A stretch of 10,143 nucleotides of DNA. It comes from Desulfonema limicola (lineage in GTDB: Bacteria > Desulfobacterota > Desulfobacteria > Desulfobacterales > Desulfosalsimonadaceae). The DNA lies in NCBI GenBank assembly GCA_020722245.1, contig DYLE01000075.1, positions 1 through 10,143 of the forward strand, written 5' to 3'. Shown in pieces: positions 1-6,658 of the stretch. The notes below the pieces were generated by a model, which saw only the letters and a program-made list of their open reading frames with translations, did no database searches and was not told the origin of the DNA. The stretch's first letter is position 1, and each line of letters begins with the position of its first letter. A program made the position numbers and the translations under genes.

Positions 1-26
1 AGCCCTCACGATCCGGAAAAACCACC

Positions 27-51
27 CCGCGTAAAATCAATCGCGGATTTT
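27..51. repeat. Interlocking inverted repeats, possible weak terminator of an upstream gene
   Basis: CCGCG (27-31) can pair with CGCGG (42-46), and AAAATC (33-38) can pair with GATTTT (46-51). The two stems cross, so they exclude each other or form a pseudoknot. The first stem is followed only by ATTTTG, so a terminator role for a gene left of the window is weak. The repeats are seen; the function is a guess. Nothing else is evident in bases 1-67. Confidence 0.25.
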
Positions 52-67
52 GGGACACATTTTAATA

Positions 68-96
68 TTGACATGCCTTTTTTTTTGATTTAGTTT
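68..96 (+). promoter_or_regulatory. Sigma-70 type promoter of tRNA-Gly
   Basis: A perfect -35 hexamer TTGACA (68-73) is followed by a 17-bp spacer and TAGTTT (91-96), which matches the -10 consensus at only three positions. Transcription would start near 103, about 9 nt before the mature tRNA 5' end, a usual distance for a tRNA gene. The spacer holds a run of nine T (78-86). The position in front of a tRNA supports the call; the -10 box is the weak part. Confidence 0.55.
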
Positions 97-111
97 GATG
101 CGGCTGTGGAT

Positions 112-187
112 GCGGGCATAGCTCAGCTGGTAGAGTACAAGCTTCCCAAGCTTGGTGTCGCGAGTTCGAGTCTCGTTGCCCGCTCCA
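112..187 (+). tRNA. tRNA-Gly (anticodon CCC), CCA encoded
   Basis: A complete cloverleaf can be drawn. The 7-bp acceptor stem pairs GCGGGCA (112-118) with TGCCCGC (177-183). The D arm pairs GCTC with GAGT around AGCTGGTA. The anticodon stem is CAAGC/GCTTG with loop TTCCCAA, which places anticodon CCC at 145-147. A 5-nt variable loop follows, then a T arm with TTCGAGT. Discriminator U73 is at 184 and CCA at 185-187. U73, the G1:C72 and C2:G71 pairs and C35/C36 are the known bacterial glycine identity elements. It decodes GGG. The gene sits directly upstream of the rimP-nusA-infB operon, where E. coli carries the initiator tRNA gene metY. Confidence 0.96.
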
Positions 188-245
188 ATCATATCTTGAA
201 CACCGGGTCGGAGCGAATGCGGAGCGGGTCGGATATGATGTGACG
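188..245. repeat. tRNA trailer region with inverted and imperfect tandem repeats
   Basis: ATCATATC (188-195), which begins at the base after the tRNA CCA, is exactly complementary to GATATGAT (232-239). It would give an 8-bp stem enclosing 36 nt. Inside, CGGGTCGGA occurs at 204-212 and again at 225-233, as part of an imperfect 21-nt tandem repeat (204-224 and 225-245, 14 of 21 identical). CGGAGCG also occurs twice (209-215 and 220-226). It could be a processing hairpin of the tRNA primary transcript. No copy of the tRNA 3' end is seen nearby, so there is no support for an integrase attachment site. Confidence 0.45.
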
Positions 246-272
246 CGGGATGAAAATTGGAGGGGTTCGGTG

Positions 273-304
273 AAAACGGGCAGGATTGCCCGTTTTTGTT
301 TTTT
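273..304 (+). terminator. Intrinsic terminator between tRNA-Gly and rimP
   Basis: A 10-bp perfect stem pairs AAAACGGGCA (273-282) with TGCCCGTTTT (287-296) around a GGAT loop, and TGTTTTTT follows. The GC core is six pairs. The leading A run makes the element look bidirectional. It ends about 20 nt before the first possible rimP start. No convincing promoter is visible between it and rimP, so it may be only partly efficient and act as an attenuator for the whole operon. Confidence 0.85.
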
Positions 305-325
305 AAAAATCGGGAGTAAGCGGCC

Positions 326-880
326 TTGAAAGAATCGGCCAAAAAAAATGAAGGGCATGCCCATGCATCAAAAGGGGCTTTGGAAAAGAACGCCCGTATG
401 GGCCGGCGCGCCCTTGCCCAGAAGGATGTCCTCTCCCTGGCATGGCGCCTGGCTGAGCCGATCTGCACCGCTGAAGGAGTGGAACTGATCCATGTCGAGT
501 ACCAGCGGGAGCCTTCCGGCCGCGTGCTTCGAATTTATATCGACCGGCCGGGAGGCATTACATTAGACGATTGCACAACCATCAGCCGCCAGCTGGGTGA
601 CCTGCTGGACATCAAGCTGGAGGGGGAAGCCTCCTACACCCTGGAGGTTTCATCTCCGGGTCCGGAACGGCCGCTGTCCCGGCTGTCTGATTTTGAAAGG
701 TTTACCGGAAAGACCGCAAGGATTAAAACCGCCTTGTCCATTGACGGCCAGAAAAATTTTAAGGGGGTCTTGTCTAAAATTGCAGACGGCCATATCACCC
801 TGATCACCGCGACCAAAACCGTCGTCATCCCCCTTCAGGAGATCAAAAGAGCACGGCTCGTCCATTCGAATGGAGATTAG
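326..880 (+). CDS. rimP: Ribosome maturation factor RimP
   Basis: RimP is a cytoplasmic factor that binds the maturing 30S subunit and is needed for late 16S rRNA processing. The 184-residue frame carries the family core: LRIYIDRPGGITLDDC (68-83), then the SRQLGDLLD helix, and the signature YTLEVSSPGPERPL (104-117). An SH3-like C-terminal domain follows. E. coli RimP is 150 aa, so this frame has an N-terminal extra. The start is open: TTG at 326 has GGGAG (312-316) nine nt upstream, while ATG at 398 has GGAAAAG (382-388) nine nt upstream and gives a 160-aa protein closer to family length. Residues 1-24 are Lys/Ala/His rich and not conserved. The stop lies 2 nt before nusA, so the two are probably translationally coupled. 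Confidence 0.93.
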   Translation: MKESAKKNEGHAHASKGALEKNARMGRRALAQKDVLSLAWRLAEPICTAEGVELIHVEYQREPSGRVLRIYIDRPGGITLDDCTTISRQLGDLLDIKLEGEASYTLEVSSPGPERPLSRLSDFERFTGKTARIKTALSIDGQKNFKGVLSKIADGHITLITATKTVVIPLQEIKRARLVHSNGD

Positions 881-882
881 AA

Positions 883-2214
883 ATGCTAATAACCGATATA
901 AAACGGGTGATTGAACAGGTAAGCCGGGATAAAGGGATTGGCTTCGGGGTGCTGGTCAAGGCACTGGAGGAGGCCCTGCGTTCCGCGGCAAAAAAGAAAT
1001 TCGGCAATAAGATCGACATTGAGATTCAATACAGCGAGGAGGCCGGCGAGTTTGAAGTCTTTCAGTTCAAGGAGGTGGTCGAAAAAGTCACCGAACCGGA
1101 ATTCCAGATCACCCTGGAGGAGGGGCGAAAGCTGGACCCTGAATGCGAGGTCGGCGACAGCCTGGGCACGAAGATGGACACCACCACCTTTGGAAGGATC
1201 GCGGCCCAGTCCGCCAAACAGGTGATCATTCAAAAACTGAAGCTTGCAGAAAGAAATGCGGTATACCAAAATTTCATCGACCGCGAAGGGGAGATCATCA
1301 ACGGAATCGTTCAGCGGGTCACCCGGAACGAAATCCTCGTCAACCTGGGCCATGCCGAGGCGGTCCTGCCGCGACGGGAACAGATCCCCGGAGAGGTATA
1401 CCGCATACGCGACAGGATTCGGGCCTATATCATGAAGGTGCATGATGAGCCCACCGGGCCCCAGATCCTGCTGTCTCGAACCCATCCTGAATTTTTGGTG
1501 CATCTGTTTAAAACCGAGGTGCCGGAGATCAACGAGGGTATCGTCACCATCGTCGGCGCGGTTCGCGAGCCCGGCTACAGGGGAAAGATCGCGGTCCGTT
1601 CAAGCGACCCGGATATCGATCCGGTGGGCGCCTGTGTCGGGGTGAAGGGAAGCCGCGTGCAAAGCGTGGTTCAGGAACTCAGGGGCGAAAAGATCGACAT
1701 CATCCCCTGGCACGCGGATCCGGCCAAGTTTGTTTGCAATGCCCTGGCGCCGGCTGAAATCTCACGGGTGATTATCGATGAGGTCAACCATTCCATGGAG
1801 GTGGTTGTTCCGGATAGCTTCCTTTCGATCGCCATCGGTAAGAATGGGCAGAATGTACGCCTGGCCTCGAAGCTGTGCGGATGGCATCTTGATGTGGAAA
1901 GCGAAACCCGTTATAATGAAAATATCCAGCGGGGGTATGATTCCTTGATGAGCCTGCCCGGCATGAGCAAGCCTCTGGCCGATTCCCTGGTAAAGAGCGG
2001 ATTTTTCTCCATAGAGGACCTGGCAAAGGTTTCAGTGGAAGAGTTGAGCGAGGCGCTTAAGATTCCGAAAGAGGAGGCCGGAAGGCTCATTGAACACGCG
2101 ACGGCGGCAGCCAAAGCGGCCGCGGAAAAGCAGGCGCAACCCTCCCAGACAAATGAAGAGGAGGAGCCGTTGGGGGAAATGAAAATGCCGCCTGAGGAGA
2201 TTTCGGGCGAGTAA
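883..2214 (+). CDS. nusA: Transcription termination/antitermination factor NusA
   Basis: NusA binds RNA polymerase near the RNA exit channel and modulates pausing, termination and antitermination. The 443-residue product shows the family domains in order: N-terminal polymerase-binding domain (1-135), S1 (about 137-201, with NGIVQRVTRNEILVNLG), KH1 (about 205-280, with GVKGSR at 253-258), KH2 (about 281-345, with IAIGKNGQNVRLA at 316-328) and one helix-hairpin-helix module (about 350-405, with LPGMSKPLADSL). It ends in an Ala/Lys stretch and an acidic tail with EEEE (425-428). E. coli NusA is 495 aa with two acidic repeats, so this one has a single C-terminal module, as many non-enteric bacteria do. 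GGAG (872-875) inside the end of rimP precedes the ATG by 7 nt. Confidence 0.97.
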   Translation: MLITDIKRVIEQVSRDKGIGFGVLVKALEEALRSAAKKKFGNKIDIEIQYSEEAGEFEVFQFKEVVEKVTEPEFQITLEEGRKLDPECEVGDSLGTKMDTTTFGRIAAQSAKQVIIQKLKLAERNAVYQNFIDREGEIINGIVQRVTRNEILVNLGHAEAVLPRREQIPGEVYRIRDRIRAYIMKVHDEPTGPQILLSRTHPEFLVHLFKTEVPEINEGIVTIVGAVREPGYRGKIAVRSSDPDIDPVGACVGVKGSRVQSVVQELRGEKIDIIPWHADPAKFVCNALAPAEISRVIIDEVNHSMEVVVPDSFLSIAIGKNGQNVRLASKLCGWHLDVESETRYNENIQRGYDSLMSLPGMSKPLADSLVKSGFFSIEDLAKVSVEELSEALKIPKEEAGRLIEHATAAAKAAAEKQAQPSQTNEEEEPLGEMKMPPEEISGE

Positions 2215-2246
2215 AAAAAACAAGGCCGACAGGATGAAACAAAATC

Positions 2247-2328
2247 CAACCATCGAAATTTCAAGGCCGGGGTTAATAAGGATTCCGGCGGCATTTTGCA
2301 AGATGATCAACCATTCGAGATTTCCTGG
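2247..2328. repeat. Imperfect direct repeat in the nusA-infB gap
   Basis: A block of about 20 nt occurs twice: 2247-2266 (CAACCATCGAAATTTCAAGG) and 2308-2328. The second copy has one inserted T and a few substitutions (CAACCATtCGAgATTTCctGG), and the copies start 61 nt apart. Both lie in the 131-bp gap between nusA and infB. Function is unknown; it may be remnant sequence. Confidence 0.35.
2266..2289 (+). promoter_or_regulatory. RNA hairpin in the infB leader
   Basis: GCCGGGGT (2266-2273) can pair with ATTCCGGC (2282-2289): eight pairs including two G-U, with an 8-nt loop. No T tract follows, so it is not an intrinsic terminator. It sits between the copies of the direct repeat, about 56 nt before the infB start. 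It could be an RNA-stability or processing element. Only the pairing is seen. Confidence 0.3.
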
Positions 2329-2345
2329 AAAAGCAAGGGGGATGG

Positions 2346-4985
2346 ATGGCAAAACTCAGGGTGTATGAGCTCGCCAGAGAACTCAATATGGAGAACAAGG
2401 ATCTCCTCAATAAAATGCTGGCGATGAATATTGAGGTGAAAAACCACATGTCCTCCCTGGAGGATGCGGTGGTGAGCCGCATCAAAAAGGAGCTTTACGG
2501 CAAAAAGGAGGAGGTCGTCGAGGACAAGCGCATTAAGCCGAATGTGATCCGGCGCCGAAAGCGGGTTGTCCCGACCGAACCGGAGCAACCCGGACCGGTG
2601 GCGGATGCTGAGGCGATTGCAGCAAAGGAACCGGAGGAGGCTCTCCTCCCTGAGGCCCAGGAGGCGGCGCCGGTTGAGCAGAAGGAGAAGGAACCGGAAC
2701 CCGTCGAAGCTGTAGAGGAAAAACCTGTAGAAATCGTAACAGAGGAAAGGGTTGAGCCGCCCCCTGCTTTGCCCGAGACCGACCTGACAAAGGAAACCCC
2801 GGTCATCGAAAAAGAGGAGGAAAAAAAGCCGGTAAAGGCAAAACCGAAGCCTAAAGCCAAAAAAGCCCTGCCGGCAAAAATCATCAGCCTGCCCGAGAAG
2901 CCTGCACCCGAGGCGAAAGAGCCCGAAAAAATAACCGGGCCCAGCGAAACCGGGGTGGAGGTCCTGGCGCCCCCCAAGAAGGAAAAACATTTTCCGGCTA
3001 TAACCGAAGAAGAGGAGATCGACAAGAAAAAGGCCAAAAAAAAGAAGCCCCTGGAACTGGAAAAGGGTCGAAGGATCAACAAGATTAAAGTGGCTTTGCG
3101 ACGCAAGGAGGTCATCGAAGGGGAGGCGCTGTATGATCGCACCTACGGCCGGGGCCGGGGGGGCCGGAAAAAAGCGAAATCCGCTCCGGCGGCGCTGCCG
3201 CAAAAAACCCAGATCACCATGCCCAAGGCGATCAAGCGGCGGATTCGAGTGGACGACACCATCATGCTTGCCGATCTCGCCAAACGCATGGGAATCAAGG
3301 CCAATGAAATCATCGCCAAGCTGATGGAAATGGGCATGATGCTGACGGTGAATCAGACCATCGATTTCGATACCGCAAGCATCATTGCCTCGGAGTTTAA
3401 TTTTGAGGTGGAAAAGGCCGCCTTTGAAGAAACCGAGATGATCAAAATCGAAGCCGATGATCCTTCCCAGCTGGTTTTCCGGCCGCCCGTGGTGACCATC
3501 ATGGGGCATGTGGATCACGGAAAGACCTCCCTTCTGGATGTGATCCGCCGCACCAAGGTGACCGAACTGGAGGTGGGGGGGATCACCCAGCATATCGGGG
3601 CCTACCACGTGCAGCAGGAAAAGGGGGATATTGTTTTTCTGGACACTCCGGGGCATGAGGCGTTTACCGCCATGCGTTCCCGGGGCGCCCAGGTGACCGA
3701 TATCGTGGTTCTGGTCGTGGCGGCGGATGACGGGGTCATGCCGCAAACCATCGAGGCCATTGATCACGCCAAGGCCGCAGGGGTGCCCATCGTGGTGGCG
3801 ATCAACAAAATCGACAAGGAAGGCGCCAACCCGGAACGGGTCAAGCGCGAGCTTGCCGACAAAGGGCTGGTTCCGGAAGAGTGGGGAGGCAACACCATTT
3901 TCGTGGAGGTATCGGCCAAACAACAGGTCGGCATCGACGCGCTTCTGGAAATGATCCTGCTTCAGGCCGAGGTCCTGGAGCTGAAGGCCAACCCGGACAA
4001 GCCGGCCCGGGGGCGTATTATTGAGTCCAAGATGGACAAGGGAAGGGGGCCGGTGGCCACCGTTTTAATCCAGGAAGGCACCCTTCGCATCGGCGCGCCG
4101 GTGGTCTGCGGCATGCATTTCGGAAAGGTGCGCATCATGTTCAACGACAGGGGGGAGCAGGTGAAAACCGCCGGCCCCGCCATTCCGGTGGAGATTGTGG
4201 GCCTTTCCGGGGTCCCCCTGGCCGGGGACGAGTTGATCATGCTCGCCGATGAAAAGGACGCCAAACAGATCAGCCAGTACCGCATGCAGAAGCAGCGCGC
4301 CCAGATCCTTTCCAACGTCAGCCGGCTCAGCCTGGAAAAGCTGTATGAACAGATGCAGGAAGGCAAGGTGAAGGACTTAAACCTGATCATCAAGGCCGAC
4401 GTGCAGGGTTCCATCGAGGCGCTCAAGGATTCCCTGATCAAGCTGTCATCCAAAGAGGTCAAAATCAACGTGATCCATTCGGCGGTGGGCCCCATTCACG
4501 AATCCGACGTATCTTTGGCCGCCGTGTCAAACGCCATCATCCTCGGTTTTTATGTCCGCCCCAGCGCAAAGGTGGCGAGCCTTGCCGAGGAGGCGAACGT
4601 GGACATCCGGTATTACGATGTCATCTATAAGGCGATCAAGGATATTCAGGACGCCATGCTCGGCATGATGGAATCCACATACCGGGAGCAGGTGCTGGGC
4701 CAGGCCGAGGTCCGCCAGGTGTTTATGGTCCCCCATGTGGGCGCCATCGCCGGATGCTATGTGATCAGCGGTAAAATTCAGCGGAATATGCCGATTCGCG
4801 TTATTCGGGAGGGCATCGTCAGCTACGACGGAAAGATCGCCTCCCTGAAGCGGTTTAAGGACGACGCCCGGGAGGTGACCCAGAGCTACGAGTGCGGCAT
4901 CAATATTGAAAACTACAACGACATCAAGGTCGGCGACATCATCGAATCCTATTACCTGGAGGAGATCAAACCGCAATCTCCATAA
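2346..4985 (+). CDS. infB: Translation initiation factor IF-2
   Basis: IF-2 is the GTPase that brings fMet-tRNA to the 30S subunit and promotes 50S joining. The 879-residue product begins with an IF2_N domain (1-52). A low-complexity linker rich in Glu, Lys, Pro and Ala follows (about 55-240), then a basic RGRGGRKKAK patch near 268-278 and a second IF2_N-type domain (about 293-350). The G domain has all motifs intact: G1 GHVDHGKT (387-394), G2 GGITQH (411-416), G3 DTPGH (433-437), G4 NKID (487-490) and G5 SAK (523-525). Domains II, III and the fMet-tRNA-binding C2 domain complete the protein, ending in the typical SYECGINIENYNDIKVGD stretch. Length is close to E. coli IF-2 (890 aa). AAGGGGG (2335-2341) lies 4 nt before the ATG. 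No ylxR gene precedes it. Confidence 0.98.
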   Translation: MAKLRVYELARELNMENKDLLNKMLAMNIEVKNHMSSLEDAVVSRIKKELYGKKEEVVEDKRIKPNVIRRRKRVVPTEPEQPGPVADAEAIAAKEPEEALLPEAQEAAPVEQKEKEPEPVEAVEEKPVEIVTEERVEPPPALPETDLTKETPVIEKEEEKKPVKAKPKPKAKKALPAKIISLPEKPAPEAKEPEKITGPSETGVEVLAPPKKEKHFPAITEEEEIDKKKAKKKKPLELEKGRRINKIKVALRRKEVIEGEALYDRTYGRGRGGRKKAKSAPAALPQKTQITMPKAIKRRIRVDDTIMLADLAKRMGIKANEIIAKLMEMGMMLTVNQTIDFDTASIIASEFNFEVEKAAFEETEMIKIEADDPSQLVFRPPVVTIMGHVDHGKTSLLDVIRRTKVTELEVGGITQHIGAYHVQQEKGDIVFLDTPGHEAFTAMRSRGAQVTDIVVLVVAADDGVMPQTIEAIDHAKAAGVPIVVAINKIDKEGANPERVKRELADKGLVPEEWGGNTIFVEVSAKQQVGIDALLEMILLQAEVLELKANPDKPARGRIIESKMDKGRGPVATVLIQEGTLRIGAPVVCGMHFGKVRIMFNDRGEQVKTAGPAIPVEIVGLSGVPLAGDELIMLADEKDAKQISQYRMQKQRAQILSNVSRLSLEKLYEQMQEGKVKDLNLIIKADVQGSIEALKDSLIKLSSKEVKINVIHSAVGPIHESDVSLAAVSNAIILGFYVRPSAKVASLAEEANVDIRYYDVIYKAIKDIQDAMLGMMESTYREQVLGQAEVRQVFMVPHVGAIAGCYVISGKIQRNMPIRVIREGIVSYDGKIASLKRFKDDAREVTQSYECGINIENYNDIKVGDIIESYYLEEIKPQSP

Positions 4986-5027
4986 GGGGTCTCAAGGTTA
5001 ACCGCATGACTGGAGCCAGCCCCAGCG

Positions 5028-5315
5028 ATGGTCCTCGGTTTTGGAACAATCACGCTCAGGATATCCGGCGCGCATTCCTTGAAGGAAAAACGCAAGGTGG
5101 TTCAATCCATCCTCAGCCGTTCAAAAAACAGGTTTAATGCATCCATTTCGGAAGTCGGGTTCAACGATGTGCACCAGCGGGCGCAGATCGGGTTTGCCAT
5201 GACGGGAAACGACCGGCGGGTCATGAATTCCCGAATCGATCACCTGATTGAATTTATTGAAAGGGATCAGCCGGTGGAGATCATCGACACCCAGATGGAG
5301 ATTGTCAACACATGA
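5028..5315 (+). CDS. ylxP: DUF503 family protein YlxP
   Basis: This 95-residue cytoplasmic protein has the DUF503 pattern: an N-terminal beta strand (MVLGFGTITLRI), GAHSLKEKRKVVQSI (14-28), then NRFNASISEVGFNDVHQRAQIGFAMTGNDRR in the middle. The family commonly lies between infB and rbfA and is often linked to ribosome assembly, but its biochemical role is not settled as far as I know. The start follows infB by 42 bp. The nearest Shine-Dalgarno candidate, GGAG (5012-5015), is 12 nt from the ATG, a long spacing that suggests modest initiation or coupling. The N-terminus fits the family, so the start is probably right. Its stop overlaps the rbfA start as ATGA (5312-5315), indicating translational coupling. 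Confidence 0.92.
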   Translation: MVLGFGTITLRISGAHSLKEKRKVVQSILSRSKNRFNASISEVGFNDVHQRAQIGFAMTGNDRRVMNSRIDHLIEFIERDQPVEIIDTQMEIVNT

Positions 5316-5695
5316 GATCCTACGCCCGTTCCGAAAGGGTCGGCGCACTGATTCAGGAAACCCTGTCGGCCCTGCTTAAAAAATCGATTCAGGACCCCCG
5401 GCTGGCGTCCGCAAGCATTACCGGCGTAAAAATGACCTCGGATTTGAAAATCGCGCGGGTTTTCTTTGTCACGGGCGACCCCACGACAAACAAAACCGAG
5501 GTGGCGGCCGGATTTAAAAAAGCAAAGGGGTATATCAAATATACCCTTGCACAGCAGCTTAATCTGAGGTATATGCCTGAGTTTCAATTTTACTATGATG
5601 AGTCCATCGACTATGGATTTCATATCGATTCCGTATTAAAGGAAATTCAGGATAATGATGCAAAAGATAGTAGCCCAACTGAAGAAGAGCCGTAA
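5312..5695 (+). CDS. rbfA: Ribosome-binding factor A
   Basis: RbfA is a small KH-fold protein that binds the 30S subunit near the 5' end of 16S rRNA and helps its maturation, notably in the cold. The 127-residue product shows the family pattern: MRSYARSERVGALIQETLSALL at the N-terminus, DPRLASASITGVKMTSDLKIARVFF (28-52), AAGFKKAKGYIKYTLAQQLNLRYMPE (65-90) and FQFYYDES (91-98). Length matches the usual 110-135. It starts inside the ylxP stop codon (ATGA) and its last 41 bp overlap the start of the DHH phosphoesterase gene. The acidic C-terminal tail encoded in the overlap (DNDAKDSSPTEEEP) is not a conserved part of the fold. Confidence 0.95.
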   Translation: MRSYARSERVGALIQETLSALLKKSIQDPRLASASITGVKMTSDLKIARVFFVTGDPTTNKTEVAAGFKKAKGYIKYTLAQQLNLRYMPEFQFYYDESIDYGFHIDSVLKEIQDNDAKDSSPTEEEP

Positions 5696-6623
5696 GGTGT
5701 TTGTCGCCTCCCATAAACATCCGGATGGAGACGCGTTGGGTTCTTTGCTCGGCATGGGGCTTGCCCTTGAAACCTTGAAAAAAAAGGTCAAGATGTACAA
5801 CGAGAGCGTTGTTCCGGCGATTTATCAGTTTCTCCCCTCCGCCCATACCGTCACCAATGATCCCGGGGATATCCGCAGCTATGACACGGCGGTTATTCTG
5901 GACTGTTCGGATCTGGATCGGGTCGGCGAGGCAGCCCGGGCGATTTTAAAGATTCCGCTGGTGATCAATGTGGATCACCATGCCACCAACAACCGGTTCG
6001 GCACCCTTTCCCTGATTGACCCTCTGGCGTCTTCCAGCGCGGAAATCGTGTACCGGATCATCAAGGAAATGGAGGTTCCCATCGATTCCGGAATCGCCTA
6101 TGCGATTTACACCGGAATCATGGCGGACACCGGGTCTTTCACGTTCTCCAACACCACGGCGGAGGCGTTTGTCATCTCCCATGAAATGGTCGAATGCGGG
6201 GCCGACCCTCACAAGGTGGCGCATCATGTGTATGAAACCATCTCCTTAAACCGCATCAAGCTGCTCAACATGCTGCTGGATTCCATCGAGGTGTCTGAAA
6301 ACGGCAGGATATCGATCATGACCCTGACCCAGGATATGCTGAAAAGGTCAAACACCCCCGTCGAGGATGTCACGGGCCTGATCAACTACGCCAAGCAGAT
6401 CGAGAACGTCAAGCTGGCGGTGCTGTTGTATGAGCGCAAGAGCCAAAATGGAAGTAAAAAAAGTGAGTTTCATGTCAGCCTGCGGTCCGAGGGGGAGGTG
6501 AACGCCGCCATGATCGCCACGGCATTCGGCGGCGGCGGTCATGCCAATGCCGCCGGGTTTGATATTGTGGCGTCTTTGCCGGAGCTGAAATCGATGATCC
6601 TTGGGATCGCCAAAAGATTATAA
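5655..6623 (+). CDS. nrnA: DHH/DHHA1 phosphoesterase, NrnA-like nanoRNase / pAp phosphatase
   Basis: The 322-residue product has the DHH superfamily motifs for a two-metal centre: SHKHPDGDALGS (19-30), LDCSD (82-86), VDHHATN (106-112) and GIMADTGSF (154-162). The DHHA1 substrate-binding motif GGGGHANAAG (292-301) is near the C-terminus. Length and motif order fit NrnA-type enzymes, which degrade 2-5 nt RNAs and often dephosphorylate 3'-phosphoadenosine 5'-phosphate. Which activity dominates cannot be read from sequence. Two adjacent ATG codons (5655 and 5658) give Met-Met; AGGA at 5649-5652 is close upstream. It overlaps rbfA by 41 bp in another frame. It ends with TAA and an immediate in-frame TAG (6621-6626), and truB continues in the same frame. 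An oligonucleotide-clearing role fits the company of PNPase. Confidence 0.92.
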   Translation: MMQKIVAQLKKSRKVFVASHKHPDGDALGSLLGMGLALETLKKKVKMYNESVVPAIYQFLPSAHTVTNDPGDIRSYDTAVILDCSDLDRVGEAARAILKIPLVINVDHHATNNRFGTLSLIDPLASSSAEIVYRIIKEMEVPIDSGIAYAIYTGIMADTGSFTFSNTTAEAFVISHEMVECGADPHKVAHHVYETISLNRIKLLNMLLDSIEVSENGRISIMTLTQDMLKRSNTPVEDVTGLINYAKQIENVKLAVLLYERKSQNGSKKSEFHVSLRSEGEVNAAMIATAFGGGGHANAAGFDIVASLPELKSMILGIAKRL

Positions 6624-6624
6624 T

Positions 6625-6658
6625 AGGGTGTTGAAATAGTTATTGATACCCTTTCAAC
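6625..6658 (+). promoter_or_regulatory. Crossing inverted repeats over the truB ribosome-binding site
   Basis: AGGGT (6625-6629), part of the only Shine-Dalgarno-like sequence, is complementary to ACCCT (6648-6652). GTTGAAA (6630-6636) is complementary to TTTCAAC (6652-6658). The two stems cross, so they exclude each other or form a pseudoknot. The first would hide the ribosome-binding site; the second would leave it open. The element covers the nrnA stop region and the putative truB start. The pairings are seen; a switching role is inferred. Confidence 0.35.

Noticed and set aside
188..260. Integrase attachment site next to the tRNA
   Set aside because: No second copy of the tRNA 3' end, no integrase gene and no change in gene content is visible. 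The downstream genes are the core operon.
62..364. Minus-strand frame of 100 codons with SGQRDSNSRHQAWEAC
   Set aside because: This is another reverse translation of the same tRNA and its flanks, with no domain and no sensible upstream signals.
37..468. Minus-strand frame of 143 codons containing GNETRTRDTK
   Set aside because: It is antisense to the tRNA-Gly. This residue string is a familiar false protein produced by translating a tRNA gene backwards.
2307..3923. Long minus-strand frame of 538 codons
   Set aside because: It lies antisense to infB and results from the purine-rich, stop-poor linker. The translation is His/Gly/Phe/Leu-rich without a recognisable fold, and IF-2 on the + strand is certain.
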